Part shown: positions 7,722-15,773 of the stretch, piece after piece
How the letters are laid out: every line of letters starts with the position of its first letter
Numbering within the stretch: position 1 is the stretch's first letter
Assembly: GCF_040105385.1 (NCBI RefSeq)
Contig: NZ_JBEDNQ010000004.1
Span: 186,001 to 250,000, forward strand
Source of the DNA: Pseudonocardia nematodicida
Lineage (GTDB): Bacteria; Actinomycetota; Actinomycetes; Mycobacteriales; Pseudonocardiaceae
Reading direction: 5' to 3'
DNA: 64,000 nucleotides
Translations under genes and position numbers: made by a program
The notes under the pieces: model-generated
The model's database searches: none
Seen by the model: only the letters and a program-made list of their open reading frames with translations
Told to the model about the DNA's origin: nothing

Positions 7722-8393
7722 ATGAAGGACTGGGACGCCGAGAGCGCCGTCCTCGCCGCACGCGCACTGGCCGAGGGCCGTCCGACCGGCTGGTTCGAGG
7801 AGCTCTACGCGGCGGGTGAGCGCGGGGAGACGACGGTGCCCTGGAACCGGACGGCACCGGCACCGCAGCTGACGGACTGGGTACCCACGCTGGGGGATCC
7901 CGATGGGCGCCGGGCCGTCGTGGTCGGGTGCGGGCTGGGCGGTGACGCCGAGTTCGTCGCCGCGGCCGGGTTCACGACAACGGCGTTCGACATCGCCCCG
8001 ACCGCCGTCGCCACCGCCCGCGGCCGCTACCCGGGCTCTCCGGTCGACTACCGGGTCGCCGATCTGCTGGACCTCCCCGACGAGTGGGCCCGGGCCTTCG
8101 ACGTGGTCGTGGAGATCATCAACGTGCAGGCGCTGCCGGTGTCGCTGCGGCCTGCGGCGACGGCGGCGGTCGCCGCACTGGTCGCGCCGGGCGGGGACCT
8201 GCTGGTCGTGGAGAACGTGCGCGGGGACGGTGACCCGCCGTCGTCCCGGCCGCCGTGGGCGTTCACCCGGGCGGAGATCACCGCGTTCGCCGGCCACGGG
8301 CTGGAGCCGGTCTCACCGGCCCGGTCGTCGGGCCTGCCGGTGCGGTGGACGGCGGTCTTCCGCCGGAAAGACCGGAAGCCGGGCCCTGAATAA
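7722..8393 (+). CDS. Class I SAM-dependent methyltransferase (thiopurine-methyltransferase-like)
   Basis: 223-aa Rossmann methyltransferase. Motif I is VVVGCGLGGDAEF, followed by FDIAPTAV and the ADLLDLP acidic loop. The N-terminal WFEELY and VPWNRTAPAP stretch resembles the TPMT / halide-methyltransferase-like group that alkylates small S or halide nucleophiles. The actual substrate is unknown. It is a single gene, divergent from the membrane-protein/protease pair, and convergent with the tRNA-Ser gene that follows. Confidence 0.85.
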   Translation: MKDWDAESAVLAARALAEGRPTGWFEELYAAGERGETTVPWNRTAPAPQLTDWVPTLGDPDGRRAVVVGCGLGGDAEFVAAAGFTTTAFDIAPTAVATARGRYPGSPVDYRVADLLDLPDEWARAFDVVVEIINVQALPVSLRPAATAAVAALVAPGGDLLVVENVRGDGDPPSSRPPWAFTRAEITAFAGHGLEPVSPARSSGLPVRWTAVFRRKDRKPGPE

Positions 8394-8410
8394 GGACCCG
8401 GCTTCCCGGC

Positions 8411-8498
8411 TGGCGGTAGCGGTGGGATTTGAACCCACGGAGGCGTGAACCTCACGCGCTTTCGAGGCGCGCTCCTTCGGCCGCTCGGACACGCTACC
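8411..8498 (-). tRNA. tRNA-Ser (anticodon CGA)
   Basis: The minus strand folds as an 88-nt class II tRNA including an encoded CCA. The acceptor stem is GGTAGCG / CGCTACC, with G discriminator then CCA. U8-G9 and a Ser-type D-arm follow. The anticodon stem is CGCGC / GCGCG around CTCGAAA (anticodon CGA, reading UCG). There is a long variable arm (GTGAGG...CCTC) and the T-loop TTCAAAT. It lies 21 bp from the end of tadA. No integrase or duplicated 3' end is seen, so there is no sign of use as an attachment site. Confidence 0.97.
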
Positions 8499-8519
8499 GC
8501 CGAGAAGGCTACTAGACCG

Positions 8520-8999
8520 CTACCGCGCGTCGATCGACGGGGGGCGGCCGAAGAAGTCCCGCAGCAGGGCGGCCGCCTCGCCGGCGCGGACGCCGCCGAC
8601 CACCTCCGGCCGGTGCGTGAGCCGCCGGTCGCGCAGCACGTCCCACAGCGATCCGGCGGCACCGGTCTTGGGCTCCCACGCGCCGAACACCACCCGGGCC
8701 ACCCGGGCCAGCCCGATCGCGCCGGCGCACATCGTGCACGGTTCGACGGTCACGGCCAGCGTCGCGCCGTCCAGCCGCCACTCCCCCACCACGGCCGCGG
8801 CCGCGCGCAGGGCCAGCACCTCGGCGTGCGCGGTGGGGTCGCCGAGGGCCTCCCGGGCGTTGCAGGCGGCGGCGAGCTCGGTGCCGTCGGCGGCGAGGAC
8901 GACCGCGCCGATCGGGATGTCGCCGGTGCGCCCGGCCCAGCGGGCGACGTCGAGGGCGCGGCCGAGGACGGCCTCGTCACCCGGGGACGGACGGACCAC
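8520..8999 (-). CDS. tadA: tRNA-specific adenosine deaminase
   Basis: Zinc deaminase, 159 aa, that converts A34 to inosine in tRNA-Arg(ACG). Catalytic zinc motif TAHAEVLAL (His58, Glu60) and EPCTMCAGAI (Cys88, Cys91) are complete. The GTG start lies 2 nt after the stop of the associated gene, indicating coupling. The frame is open far upstream, but only over the neighbour. The gene order TadA-associated protein, tadA, tRNA-Ser is widely conserved in actinobacteria. Confidence 0.95.
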   Translation of the reverse strand: MVRPSPGDEAVLGRALDVARWAGRTGDIPIGAVVLAADGTELAAACNAREALGDPTAHAEVLALRAAAAVVGEWRLDGATLAVTVEPCTMCAGAIGLARVARVVFGAWEPKTGAAGSLWDVLRDRRLTHRPEVVGGVRAGEAAALLRDFFGRPPSIDAR

Positions 9000-9001
9000 G
9001 G

Positions 9002-9517
9002 TCAGCGGTTGACGACCTCGTCCAGCGGCCCGTCGAACCCGCAGCGGCGGGCGATCGTCTCGAGCTGCTCGTCCGGGTAGAGCTCGAGGTCGTCGACCAG
9101 GATCTCCAGCTCGTCGGCCGGGAGGCCGAGATCGGACAGGATGCCCAGGTCGCCCTCGGGCCAGGCGTCGTCGAGCGCGTCGTCGTCCGGCGGGAGCTCC
9201 ACGCGCAGCAGGTCCAGCACGTCCGCGGCGACGTCGTAGTCCAGCGCGGCGACCGCGTCGGAGATCAGCAGCCGCACCCCGCCCGGCGAGGGCCGCAGCA
9301 GGACGAAGAACTCGTCGTCCACGTCGAGCAGGCCGAGCACCGCCCCGGTGGAACGCTGCGCGCGCAGCGCCGTGATCGCCGCGTCCAGATCGACGAGCGC
9401 GACCGGATCGAGGCGGACGCAGCGCCAGCGCCCCTCCTCCCGGATCGCGGCGACCGCGAATCCGGGCAGGGCGGCGCCCCGGGTGTCCGGGGTGGCCTCG
9501 ACGCTCTGTGTGGGCAC
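9002..9517 (-). CDS. tRNA adenosine deaminase-associated protein (TIGR03941-like)
   Basis: 171-aa acidic protein of the family always found beside actinobacterial tadA (Rv3753c in M. tuberculosis). Recognisable stretches are GFAVAAIREEG near the N-terminus, VLGLLDVDDEFFVLLRP in the middle and an Asp/Glu-rich C-terminal half. Its function is unknown; it probably assists or regulates TadA. The start is taken as GTG at 9517, matching the family N-terminus; an in-frame GTG at 9559 would add 14 residues. It is co-transcribed with tadA, 2 nt apart. Confidence 0.9.
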   Translation of the reverse strand: MPTQSVEATPDTRGAALPGFAVAAIREEGRWRCVRLDPVALVDLDAAITALRAQRSTGAVLGLLDVDDEFFVLLRPSPGGVRLLISDAVAALDYDVAADVLDLLRVELPPDDDALDDAWPEGDLGILSDLGLPADELEILVDDLELYPDEQLETIARRCGFDGPLDEVVNR

Positions 9518-9628
9518 GGCGACAACGGTACGTCGCGGAAGCCTTGTGGGCCACGCCACAACCAGGTATGGGCGGTCACATCAGGGCCGCTGGTCGCCGG
9601 GCGGGCGGCCGTGGGCGACGATCGGTCC

Positions 9629-10840
9629 ATGCCGATCTCCTCCGCGTCCGTCGCCGGCCTCCCGGGTGACCTCCTGGCGGAGGCCCGCAGGCTGCAGCCC
9701 CACACGGTCGCGTTGCGGCGTGACCTGCACCGGACCCCGGAACTCGGACTGGACCTGCCGCGGACCCGCGACGCGGTCCTGCGTGCCCTCGACGGGCTCG
9801 GTGCGGACGTCCGCACCGGGTCGTCGTGCAGCTCGGTCGTCGCGGTGCTCGACGGCGCGCGGCCCGGACCGACGGTCCTGCTGCGCGGGGACATGGACGC
9901 ACTGCCGCTGCAGGAGGACACCGGCCTGGAGTTCGCCTCCGCGGTCGACGGCGCGATGCACGCCTGCGGGCACGACACGCACACCGCGATGCTCGCCTCG
10001 GCGGCGCACCTGCTGGCCGCGCACCGCGACCGCATCGCCGGGCGGGTGCTGCTGATGTTCCAGCCCGGTGAGGAGGGGTTCCACGGCGCCCGCCACATGA
10101 TCGACGAGGGGCTGCTCGACGACGGGCCGGAGCTGGCCTACGCGCTGCACATCTCCTCGACGGTGCCGACCGGCGAGCTGCACCACCGGCCCGGGCCGAT
10201 CATGGCCGCGGCCGACGTGCTGCGGGTGACGGTGACCGGCCGGGGCGGGCACGCGTCGGCCCCGCAGGACGCCTGCGACCCGGTCCCGGCCGCCGCGGCG
10301 ATGGTCGGCGGGCTGCAGACGCTGCTGTCCCGCCGGGTCGGGCCGCACGACCCGGCCGTCCTGACGATCGCGCGGATCCAGGCCGGCACGACCGACAACA
10401 TCATCCCGGAGACGGCCGAGCTGACCGGCACGCTGCGCACCCTGTCCGAGCCGGTCCGGACACTCCTGCACGGCGAGATCACCGCGCACTGCGAGCACCT
10501 CGCCCGCGCCTACGGGTGCACGGCCCGGGTCGGGATCGCCCGCGGCTACCCGGTCACCGAGAACGACGCGGGCGCGAACGACGCGCTGGTGCGGGTCGGC
10601 GAGGCGGTACTCGGCGAGCGGGCCTGTGTGCCGATGGCGGCGCCGATGATGGGCGCCGAGGACTTCTCCTACGTGCTGGCCAGGGTCCCGGGCGCGCTGG
10701 CGTTCCTCGGCGCCCGGCCACCGGCGGTCGACCCGGCGACGGCCCCGCCGAACCACTCGAACCGGGTGGTGTTCGACGAGGCCGCGTTCCCGGCCGGCGT
10801 CGCGGTCTACGCGGGCCTCGCGCTGGCCGCGCTCAGCTGA
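9629..10840 (+). CDS. M20-family metallo-amidohydrolase (N-acyl amino acid / hippurate hydrolase type)
   Basis: 403 aa. Co-catalytic metal motifs RGDMDALPL, MHACGHDTHTAML and FQPGEEG are all present, followed by the M20 dimerisation domain (GRGGHASAP). Such enzymes release amino acids from N-acyl or aromatic-acyl conjugates in the cytoplasm. The ATG at 9629 is preferred, with an in-frame GTG at 9611 possible. It is the first gene of an apparently inserted block with an MHS transporter and an amidase, which suggests uptake and hydrolysis of an amide substrate. Divergent from the tadA-associated gene. Confidence 0.9.
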   Translation: MPISSASVAGLPGDLLAEARRLQPHTVALRRDLHRTPELGLDLPRTRDAVLRALDGLGADVRTGSSCSSVVAVLDGARPGPTVLLRGDMDALPLQEDTGLEFASAVDGAMHACGHDTHTAMLASAAHLLAAHRDRIAGRVLLMFQPGEEGFHGARHMIDEGLLDDGPELAYALHISSTVPTGELHHRPGPIMAAADVLRVTVTGRGGHASAPQDACDPVPAAAAMVGGLQTLLSRRVGPHDPAVLTIARIQAGTTDNIIPETAELTGTLRTLSEPVRTLLHGEITAHCEHLARAYGCTARVGIARGYPVTENDAGANDALVRVGEAVLGERACVPMAAPMMGAEDFSYVLARVPGALAFLGARPPAVDPATAPPNHSNRVVFDEAAFPAGVAVYAGLALAALS

Positions 10841-10952
10841 CCGTGTCCCGGCGGTAGCCCTTCCAGTTCCGCTGCGCGTACGCGGCCAGGGCCGAGGTGA
10901 CCGCCAGGCCCACCCCCGCGCTTCCGATGATCGACATGAACACGACCGCCAT
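10833..10952 (-). CDS. Very small single-span membrane protein (39 aa)
   Basis: This short frame is supported by a near-perfect ribosome site (AGGAGG, 7 nt before ATG at 10952) and a clear protein design. About 27 residues are hydrophobic (MAVVFMSIIGSAGVGLAVTS onwards), then comes a basic C-terminal tail QRNWKGYRRD. Its end overlaps the last codons of the convergent amidohydrolase by 8 bp. It is divergent from the MHS transporter 260 bp away. Small proteins of this shape often assist transporters, but that is only an idea here. Confidence 0.65.
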   Translation of the reverse strand: MAVVFMSIIGSAGVGLAVTSALAAYAQRNWKGYRRDTVS

Positions 10953-11094
10953 GACGGCTCCTCCTCACGAGTGGATTCGCGACGCCTTCCGCGCCGACGC
11001 CCTCGACGGTCCCACTCGTGGCGCCCGCTGTCCGCCCCGGAAAGCGGCTCACGGTGATGACTCCCCTCACAGATCCACACCGCTACGTCGCGCA

Positions 11095-11140
11095 GTCTCC
11101 GAGCGCTGGGTCTACTCTTTTTTCATAGCTAATCGGAGAC
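11095..11140. promoter_or_regulatory. Inverted repeat with AT-rich centre upstream of the MHS transporter
   Basis: GTCTCCGA (11095-11102) and TCGGAGAC (11133-11140) are perfect inverted arms 30 bp apart. They enclose the most AT-rich stretch of the neighbourhood (TACTCTTTTTTCATAGCTAA). It lies in the 260-bp gap between the divergent small membrane-protein gene and the transporter gene. It could be a regulator-binding site flanking a promoter or a stem in the leader RNA. The rest of the gap holds no gene I can support. Confidence 0.4.
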
Positions 11141-11213
11141 CGGACACATCGCCACGGACTGACAGTTACATGACGAAAGCGTCCCCCGTGACGATCTCTT
11201 CCAGGAGGTTGGC

Positions 11214-12614
11214 GTGGACGAAGCAACAGCAGGTGGGACGGTCGATGGCGTCACCGTGACCGATCCGGCGACGATGAAGCGAGCCGTCAGCGCCGCCGCG
11301 ATCGGCAATGTCACGGAATGGTTCGACTTCGGCGTCTACGGTTACCTGGCGACGACCATCGAGGCGGAGTTCTTCCCACCCGGCCCGTTGTCCCAGGTCG
11401 CCGTGTTCGCGACGTTCGCCATCGCTTTCTTCTTCCGTCCGCTCGGCGGATTGTTCTTCGGCCCGCTCGGTGACCGGATCGGCCGCACCAAGGTCCTGTC
11501 GATGACCGTCATCCTGATGGCGCTCGGGACCTTCCTCATCGGGCTCATCCCGTCCTACGCCTCGATCGGGCTCGCGGCGCCGATCCTGCTCGTCTGCGCG
11601 CGGGTGCTGCAGGGCTTCTCGACCGGCGGCGAGTACGCCGGCGCGATGACCTTCATCGCCGAGTACAGCCCGGACCGGCGTCGCGGCTTCTTCGGCAGCT
11701 TCCTCGAACTCGGCACGTTCGTCGGTTACGCCCTCGGCGCCACGATCGCGACGGTCCTCCCGCTGGTGCTCAGCCCGGAGATCATGTCCTCCTGGGGCTG
11801 GCGCATCCCGTTCTTCGTGGCGCTCCCGCTCGGCATCGTCGGGGTGTACCTGCGGGTCCGCCTGGAGGAGACCCCCGCGTTCCAGACGCTGCTCGCGGAG
11901 TCGGAGAAGCGCGAGGGCACCGCGGTCAAGGACGGTCTGAAGCTGATCTTCACCCGGTACCTGCCGACGTTCATCATGGTCGGCGGCATCGTCGTGGTCT
12001 GGAACGTCACCAACTACATGCTCACCAGCTACATGCCGACCTACCTGGAGACCACCGTCGACCAGCACGGCGGCACCTCGATCGACTCGACGACGTCGTC
12101 CTGGCTGCAGATCATCGTGCTGTGGGCCGCGGTGTTCGTGATCCCGCTGCTCGGACGGCTGTCCGACCGGATCGGCCGCAAGCCGATCATGTGGACCGGT
12201 GCGGCCGGGCTGATCGTGCTGGGCGTCCCGATGATCCTGCTCATGCAGAACGGCTCGGTCCCGACGGTGTTCCTGGGGCTGCTGCTGATGGGCGCGCTGC
12301 TGATCTGCTTCTCGTCCACCAGCCCGTCGACGCTGCCGGCGCTGTTCCCGACCGAGATCCGCTACGGCGGCCTGTCGATCGCGTTCAACATCTTCGTCTC
12401 GGCGTTCGCCGGGACCGTGTCGCTGGTGATGAGCGCGCTGGTGCTGGCCACCGGCGACCTGCTGTGGCCGGGCTACTACCTGATCGCGGCGGGCGTCATC
12501 GGCGCGATCACGCTGTACTTCCTGCCCGAGACCGCGCGGCGGCCGCTGCGGGACTCGAGGCCCGCCGCCTCGTCCGAGGCGGAGGCCCGGGAGCTCGCCC
12601 GCTCCGGAACCTGA
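11214..12614 (+). CDS. MFS transporter, metabolite:H+ symporter (MHS/ProP-like) family
   Basis: 466 aa, 12 predicted membrane segments. MHS family marks: GNVTEWFDFGVYGYLA at the first helix, FFRPLGGLFFGPLGDRIGR as the loop 2-3 motif, LQGFSTGGEYAGAM in helix 4 and RLEETPAF at the end of the N-terminal half. Members take up betaine, proline, citrate, ketoglutarate or aromatic acids with protons. The GTG start has AGGAGG 7 nt upstream. It lies between the M20 amidohydrolase and the amidase genes and may bring in their substrate or its products. Confidence 0.92.
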   Translation: MDEATAGGTVDGVTVTDPATMKRAVSAAAIGNVTEWFDFGVYGYLATTIEAEFFPPGPLSQVAVFATFAIAFFFRPLGGLFFGPLGDRIGRTKVLSMTVILMALGTFLIGLIPSYASIGLAAPILLVCARVLQGFSTGGEYAGAMTFIAEYSPDRRRGFFGSFLELGTFVGYALGATIATVLPLVLSPEIMSSWGWRIPFFVALPLGIVGVYLRVRLEETPAFQTLLAESEKREGTAVKDGLKLIFTRYLPTFIMVGGIVVVWNVTNYMLTSYMPTYLETTVDQHGGTSIDSTTSSWLQIIVLWAAVFVIPLLGRLSDRIGRKPIMWTGAAGLIVLGVPMILLMQNGSVPTVFLGLLLMGALLICFSSTSPSTLPALFPTEIRYGGLSIAFNIFVSAFAGTVSLVMSALVLATGDLLWPGYYLIAAGVIGAITLYFLPETARRPLRDSRPAASSEAEARELARSGT

Positions 12615-12651
12615 GGTTGTCGGCCCCGGGGGGCGACGGCAGGCTGACCAC

Positions 12652-14013
12652 GTGCTGTCGCTCCCCGATCTGCTGCGCGCCATCGCCTCCGGTGAGCTCT
12701 CGCCGTCCGAGCACGTCGACGACGTGCTGTCCCGGCTCGACGCCGACCGCACCAACAGCGTCGTGCTCCTGGACGCCGACCGGGCGCGGGCCCGGGCCGC
12801 GGAGCTGTCCGCGATGTCGGCCCGGGGCGAGTGGGCCGGGCCGTTGCACGGCGTCGCCGTCGGCATCAAGGACGTCGTCGACGTCGAGGGCCTGCCCACC
12901 CGCTGCGGGTCGCGGATCCTCGACGGCGCCCCGCCCGCCGCCGTGGACGCTCCGGTGGTCGCGATGCTGCGCGCGGCCGGTGCGGTGGTCGTCGGGAAGC
13001 TGCACACCCACGAGTTCGCCTACGGCCCGACCGGCGACGCCGCGGCGAGCGGGCCGGCCCGGAACCCGCACGACCCGGCCCGGATCACCGGCGGGTCGTC
13101 GTCGGGGCCGGCCGCGGCGGTCGCGGCCGGGCACCTGCCGCTGGCCGTCGGCACCGACACCGGGGCGAGCGTCCGGACGCCGGCGGCGCTGTGCGGGGTG
13201 GCCGGGCTGAAGCCGCGACGCGGGGCGCTGCCCGGCGCGGGCGTGTTCCCGCTGGCCGAGTCGTTCGACACGGTCGGGCTGCTGGCCGCGGACGCGGCGT
13301 CCCTCGCCGTCGCGCGACGGGCGCTCGCCTCGGGAAGCGGCACCGGCGCCGCTCACCGATCCGGCAACGGCGATCGCCGGCCGCCGGTTCCCGGTAGGCC
13401 CGGCGCGGGACCCGGCTCCGGACCGCCGCTCCGGATCGGGGTCGCGAGCGGGGCGTGGTGGCGGCCGCACGACCCGGTCATCGCCGACGCCGTGCGGACC
13501 GCGGCCGACGCGCTCACCGCACTCGGTGCAGACCTGTCCGAACAGGACACCCCCGGGATCGAGGAGCTGGCCGCGACCTACCCGTTGATCACCGGCGCCG
13601 AGGCGTACGCCACCCACCGGGAGTGGTTCGCGACCCGCCGCGACGAGTACCAGCCGGTCACCGCCGCACGCATCGCCCCGAACGCCGAGCTGCCCGCACA
13701 CACCTATGTGGACGCCCGGCGCACCCGCACGCGGTGCTCCGCCGCACTGCTCGCACACCTGCGCTGCGAAGTCCTGCTCTGCCCGACCACCCGGCTGCGC
13801 GCGACGCCGATCGGCGCGTCCGATGTGGACGGTGTCCCGGTCCGGCCGTCGATGCTGGAGCTCACCTCGCCGTTCAACCTGACCGACCGTCCGGTGGTGG
13901 CGCTGCCGGTCCCCGTTCCCGGCCTGCCCGCCGGGGTGCAGCTCGTGGGGATCACCGCCGGGGAGGACGCGCTGCTCGACCTGGCCGGGGCACTGGAGGG
14001 GGTGCTGCGGTGA
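12652..14013 (+). CDS. Amidase (amidase-signature family)
   Basis: 453 aa hydrolase with a Ser-cisSer-Lys triad: Lys73 (GVAVGIKDVVD), the GGSSSGPAAA glycine/serine loop at 147-156 and nucleophile Ser173 (GTDTGASVRTPAA). The usual GGS around the nucleophile reads GAS, a known variation. It hydrolyses carboxylic amides; substrate not inferable. It starts with GTG 37 nt after the transporter gene and ends in a GTGA overlap with the next gene, so the three genes probably form one transcript. Confidence 0.92.
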   Translation: MLSLPDLLRAIASGELSPSEHVDDVLSRLDADRTNSVVLLDADRARARAAELSAMSARGEWAGPLHGVAVGIKDVVDVEGLPTRCGSRILDGAPPAAVDAPVVAMLRAAGAVVVGKLHTHEFAYGPTGDAAASGPARNPHDPARITGGSSSGPAAAVAAGHLPLAVGTDTGASVRTPAALCGVAGLKPRRGALPGAGVFPLAESFDTVGLLAADAASLAVARRALASGSGTGAAHRSGNGDRRPPVPGRPGAGPGSGPPLRIGVASGAWWRPHDPVIADAVRTAADALTALGADLSEQDTPGIEELAATYPLITGAEAYATHREWFATRRDEYQPVTAARIAPNAELPAHTYVDARRTRTRCSAALLAHLRCEVLLCPTTRLRATPIGASDVDGVPVRPSMLELTSPFNLTDRPVVALPVPVPGLPAGVQLVGITAGEDALLDLAGALEGVLR

Positions 14014-14612
14014 TCCTCCCGGTCGCGGTGGCCCGGGGCGTCGCCGCCGGGACCGTCGACCGGGCCTACCGGCGCTGGTCGCGCCCGCGGATCCGGGCGG
14101 GGTCGACGCTGCGCACGGCGGCCGGCGTCGTGGAGATCGTCGCGGTGGACGAGGTCGCCGCGGACTCGATCGCCGACGAGGACGCCCGTGCCGCCGGCCT
14201 CGCCTCCGCCGACGCGGTGCGCTCGGCGTTCCGCGGGAGGGACGGCGGCCCGGTGTTCCGGATCAGGCTTCGCGCGGTCGGACCGGATCCGCGGGAGGCG
14301 CTGCGGGCGGACGACCGGCTGGAGCCCGATGAGATCGTCGAGATCGGCCGGCGGCTGGACCGCCTCGACCGGGCGTCGCGGCGCGGGCCGTGGACGCGCG
14401 AGGTGCTGCGGCTGGTCGCCGAGCACCCCGGCGAGCGGGCCGCCGATCTCGCCGCACGGCGCCGCCGTCCTGGCCGCCGGTATCTGAGCCGGCCGCGCGC
14501 CGGGGTGATCATCGTTCGGGTTCCGATGGGTGCCGTCGATGGCATCGATCGGGACCGAGCTCGTGATCACCGTGGGTCGAGCGCGGCACGACGCGGCCAC
14601 GGCGCCGGGTGA
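14010..14612 (+). CDS. ASCH-domain-like conserved protein with degenerate C-terminus
   Basis: 200 aa. Residues 1-145 resemble a common actinobacterial family (start VILPVAVARGVAAGTVDRAYRRW is cut here as VILPVAVARG; then WTREVLRLVAEHPGERAADL). In the family, as I recall it, a short helix-turn-helix-like end follows RAADLAA. Here that is missing, and the frame reads through an Arg-rich stretch into repeat R1 copy A. An internal deletion or frameshift in the last 30 codons is likely. The GTG start overlaps the amidase stop. Function unknown; ASCH domains are linked to RNA binding or modification. Confidence 0.6.
   Translation: MILPVAVARGVAAGTVDRAYRRWSRPRIRAGSTLRTAAGVVEIVAVDEVAADSIADEDARAAGLASADAVRSAFRGRDGGPVFRIRLRAVGPDPREALRADDRLEPDEIVEIGRRLDRLDRASRRGPWTREVLRLVAEHPGERAADLAARRRRPGRRYLSRPRAGVIIVRVPMGAVDGIDRDRARDHRGSSAARRGHGAG
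14504..14571. repeat. R1-family intergenic inverted repeat, copy A
   Basis: Outer arms GGTGATCA (14504-14511) and TGATCACC (14564-14571) are perfect. Inside, GGTTCCGAT pairs with ATCGGGACC and GGTGCC with GGCATC around GTCGAT. The layout matches copies B to E. It overlaps the tail of the ASCH-like frame, which argues that this tail is not conserved protein. Confidence 0.7.
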
Positions 14613-14676
14613 TCGTCGGCCCGGTTCCGATCAATGCCATCGACGGCACCCACCGGAACCCGGATCGCGATCATGA
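14608..14676. repeat. R1-family intergenic inverted repeat, copy B
   Basis: GGTTCCG (14623-14629) pairs with CGGAACC (14654-14660), and TGCC (14635-14638) with GGCA (14645-14648) around ATCGAC. Degenerate outer arms are GGTGATCG and CGATCATG. It lies 36 bp after copy A in the same orientation, the only tandem pair in the window, just before tyrA. Confidence 0.7.
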
Positions 14677-14823
14677 GGCGGACCGGCGGATCGGCGGCCG
14701 GTGGTATGACGCGCGACGCGCTGATCCGCGGGACGCGCGCCGAAACGGTCGGCGCGCGGGCACTCCGGGTCGCCTGATCGGGTGAGCGTGGCCACCCCGG
14801 GTGACGGCTCTACTGTTCGGGTC

Positions 14824-15768
14824 ATGCGAGCGGTGTGCGTGCTGGGAACCGGGCTGATCGGCGGGTCGCTGATGCGAGCCGCGACGCGGGCCGGGCGCCC
14901 GGTGTGGGGCACCGCCGCGTCGGAGGCCACCGCGGCGGCGGCCGTCGCCGACGGGTTCGACGTCACCACCGACACCGACGCCGCGCTGGCCCGGGCCGCC
15001 GAGGCGGACGCGCTGGTCGTCGTCGCCGTCCCGCTCACGGCCCTGGAGCCGGTGCTGCGCCGGATCGACGCCGTCGCGCCCACCTGCCGGCTGACCGACG
15101 CGGTGAGCGTCAAGGTCGCGGTCGCCGACCTCGTCGCCGAGCACGCCCCGCGCGCCCGCTACGTCGGCGGCCACCCGATGGCCGGGACCGCCGAGTCCGG
15201 GTGGGCGGCCGGGGACGCCGGGCTCTTCGACGGCGCGGCCTGGGTGGTCGCCGCCGACGACGGCCTGGACCTCGACGTCTGGCGCGACGTCGCCGACCTG
15301 GCCTGGGCCTGCGGCTCGCGGGTGGTCCCGGCCGCGATCGACGAGCACGACGCGGCCGTCGCCCGGATCTCGCACCTGCCGCACCTGTTCGCCGCGGTGC
15401 TGGCCGCGGTCGGCGCCGGCGATCAGGGCGACGACCTGGCGCTCGCGCTGTCCGCGGGCTCGTTCGCCGACGGCACCCGGGTGGCGGGCACCCGCCCCGA
15501 GCTGGTGCTGGCCATGTGCGAGGGCAACCGGGCGGCGCTGCTGGGGGCCGTCGACGACGCGCTGGGCCGGCTCGGCGCGATGCGCGGGGCGCTGGCCTCG
15601 ACCGGTGGGCTGGCGGCGACCGTGCACGCCGGGCACGAGGCGCGGATGCGGTGGTCCTCCACCCGTGACCCGCTGGCGCTGCCGGTCGATCTGCACGGCG
15701 ACGACGTGTTCGCCGAGCTGCGCGAACTCGGGCGTCGCGGGGACGTGGTGGAGCCCCCGAAGGAGTAG
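14824..15768 (+). CDS. tyrA: Prephenate dehydrogenase
   Basis: 314 aa NAD(P)-dependent enzyme of tyrosine synthesis: prephenate to 4-hydroxyphenylpyruvate. It has the Rossmann motif GTGLIGGSLMRA at residue 8 and the conserved GGHPMAGTAESG (catalytic-site His region) near residue 118. ATG at 14824 places the Rossmann fold at the N-terminus as usual; the frame extends to 14782 but adds nothing conserved. There is no C-terminal ACT domain. In mycobacteria this gene lies directly beside the tadA pair, divergently; here 5.3 kb separates them. Confidence 0.93.
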   Translation: MRAVCVLGTGLIGGSLMRAATRAGRPVWGTAASEATAAAAVADGFDVTTDTDAALARAAEADALVVVAVPLTALEPVLRRIDAVAPTCRLTDAVSVKVAVADLVAEHAPRARYVGGHPMAGTAESGWAAGDAGLFDGAAWVVAADDGLDLDVWRDVADLAWACGSRVVPAAIDEHDAAVARISHLPHLFAAVLAAVGAGDQGDDLALALSAGSFADGTRVAGTRPELVLAMCEGNRAALLGAVDDALGRLGAMRGALASTGGLAATVHAGHEARMRWSSTRDPLALPVDLHGDDVFAELRELGRRGDVVEPPKE

Positions 15769-15773
15769 GCCGG

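Noticed and set aside
8411..8498. tRNA-Ser as an attachment site for an integrated element
   Set aside because: No integrase, no duplicated tRNA 3' end, and both flanks are conserved housekeeping genes.
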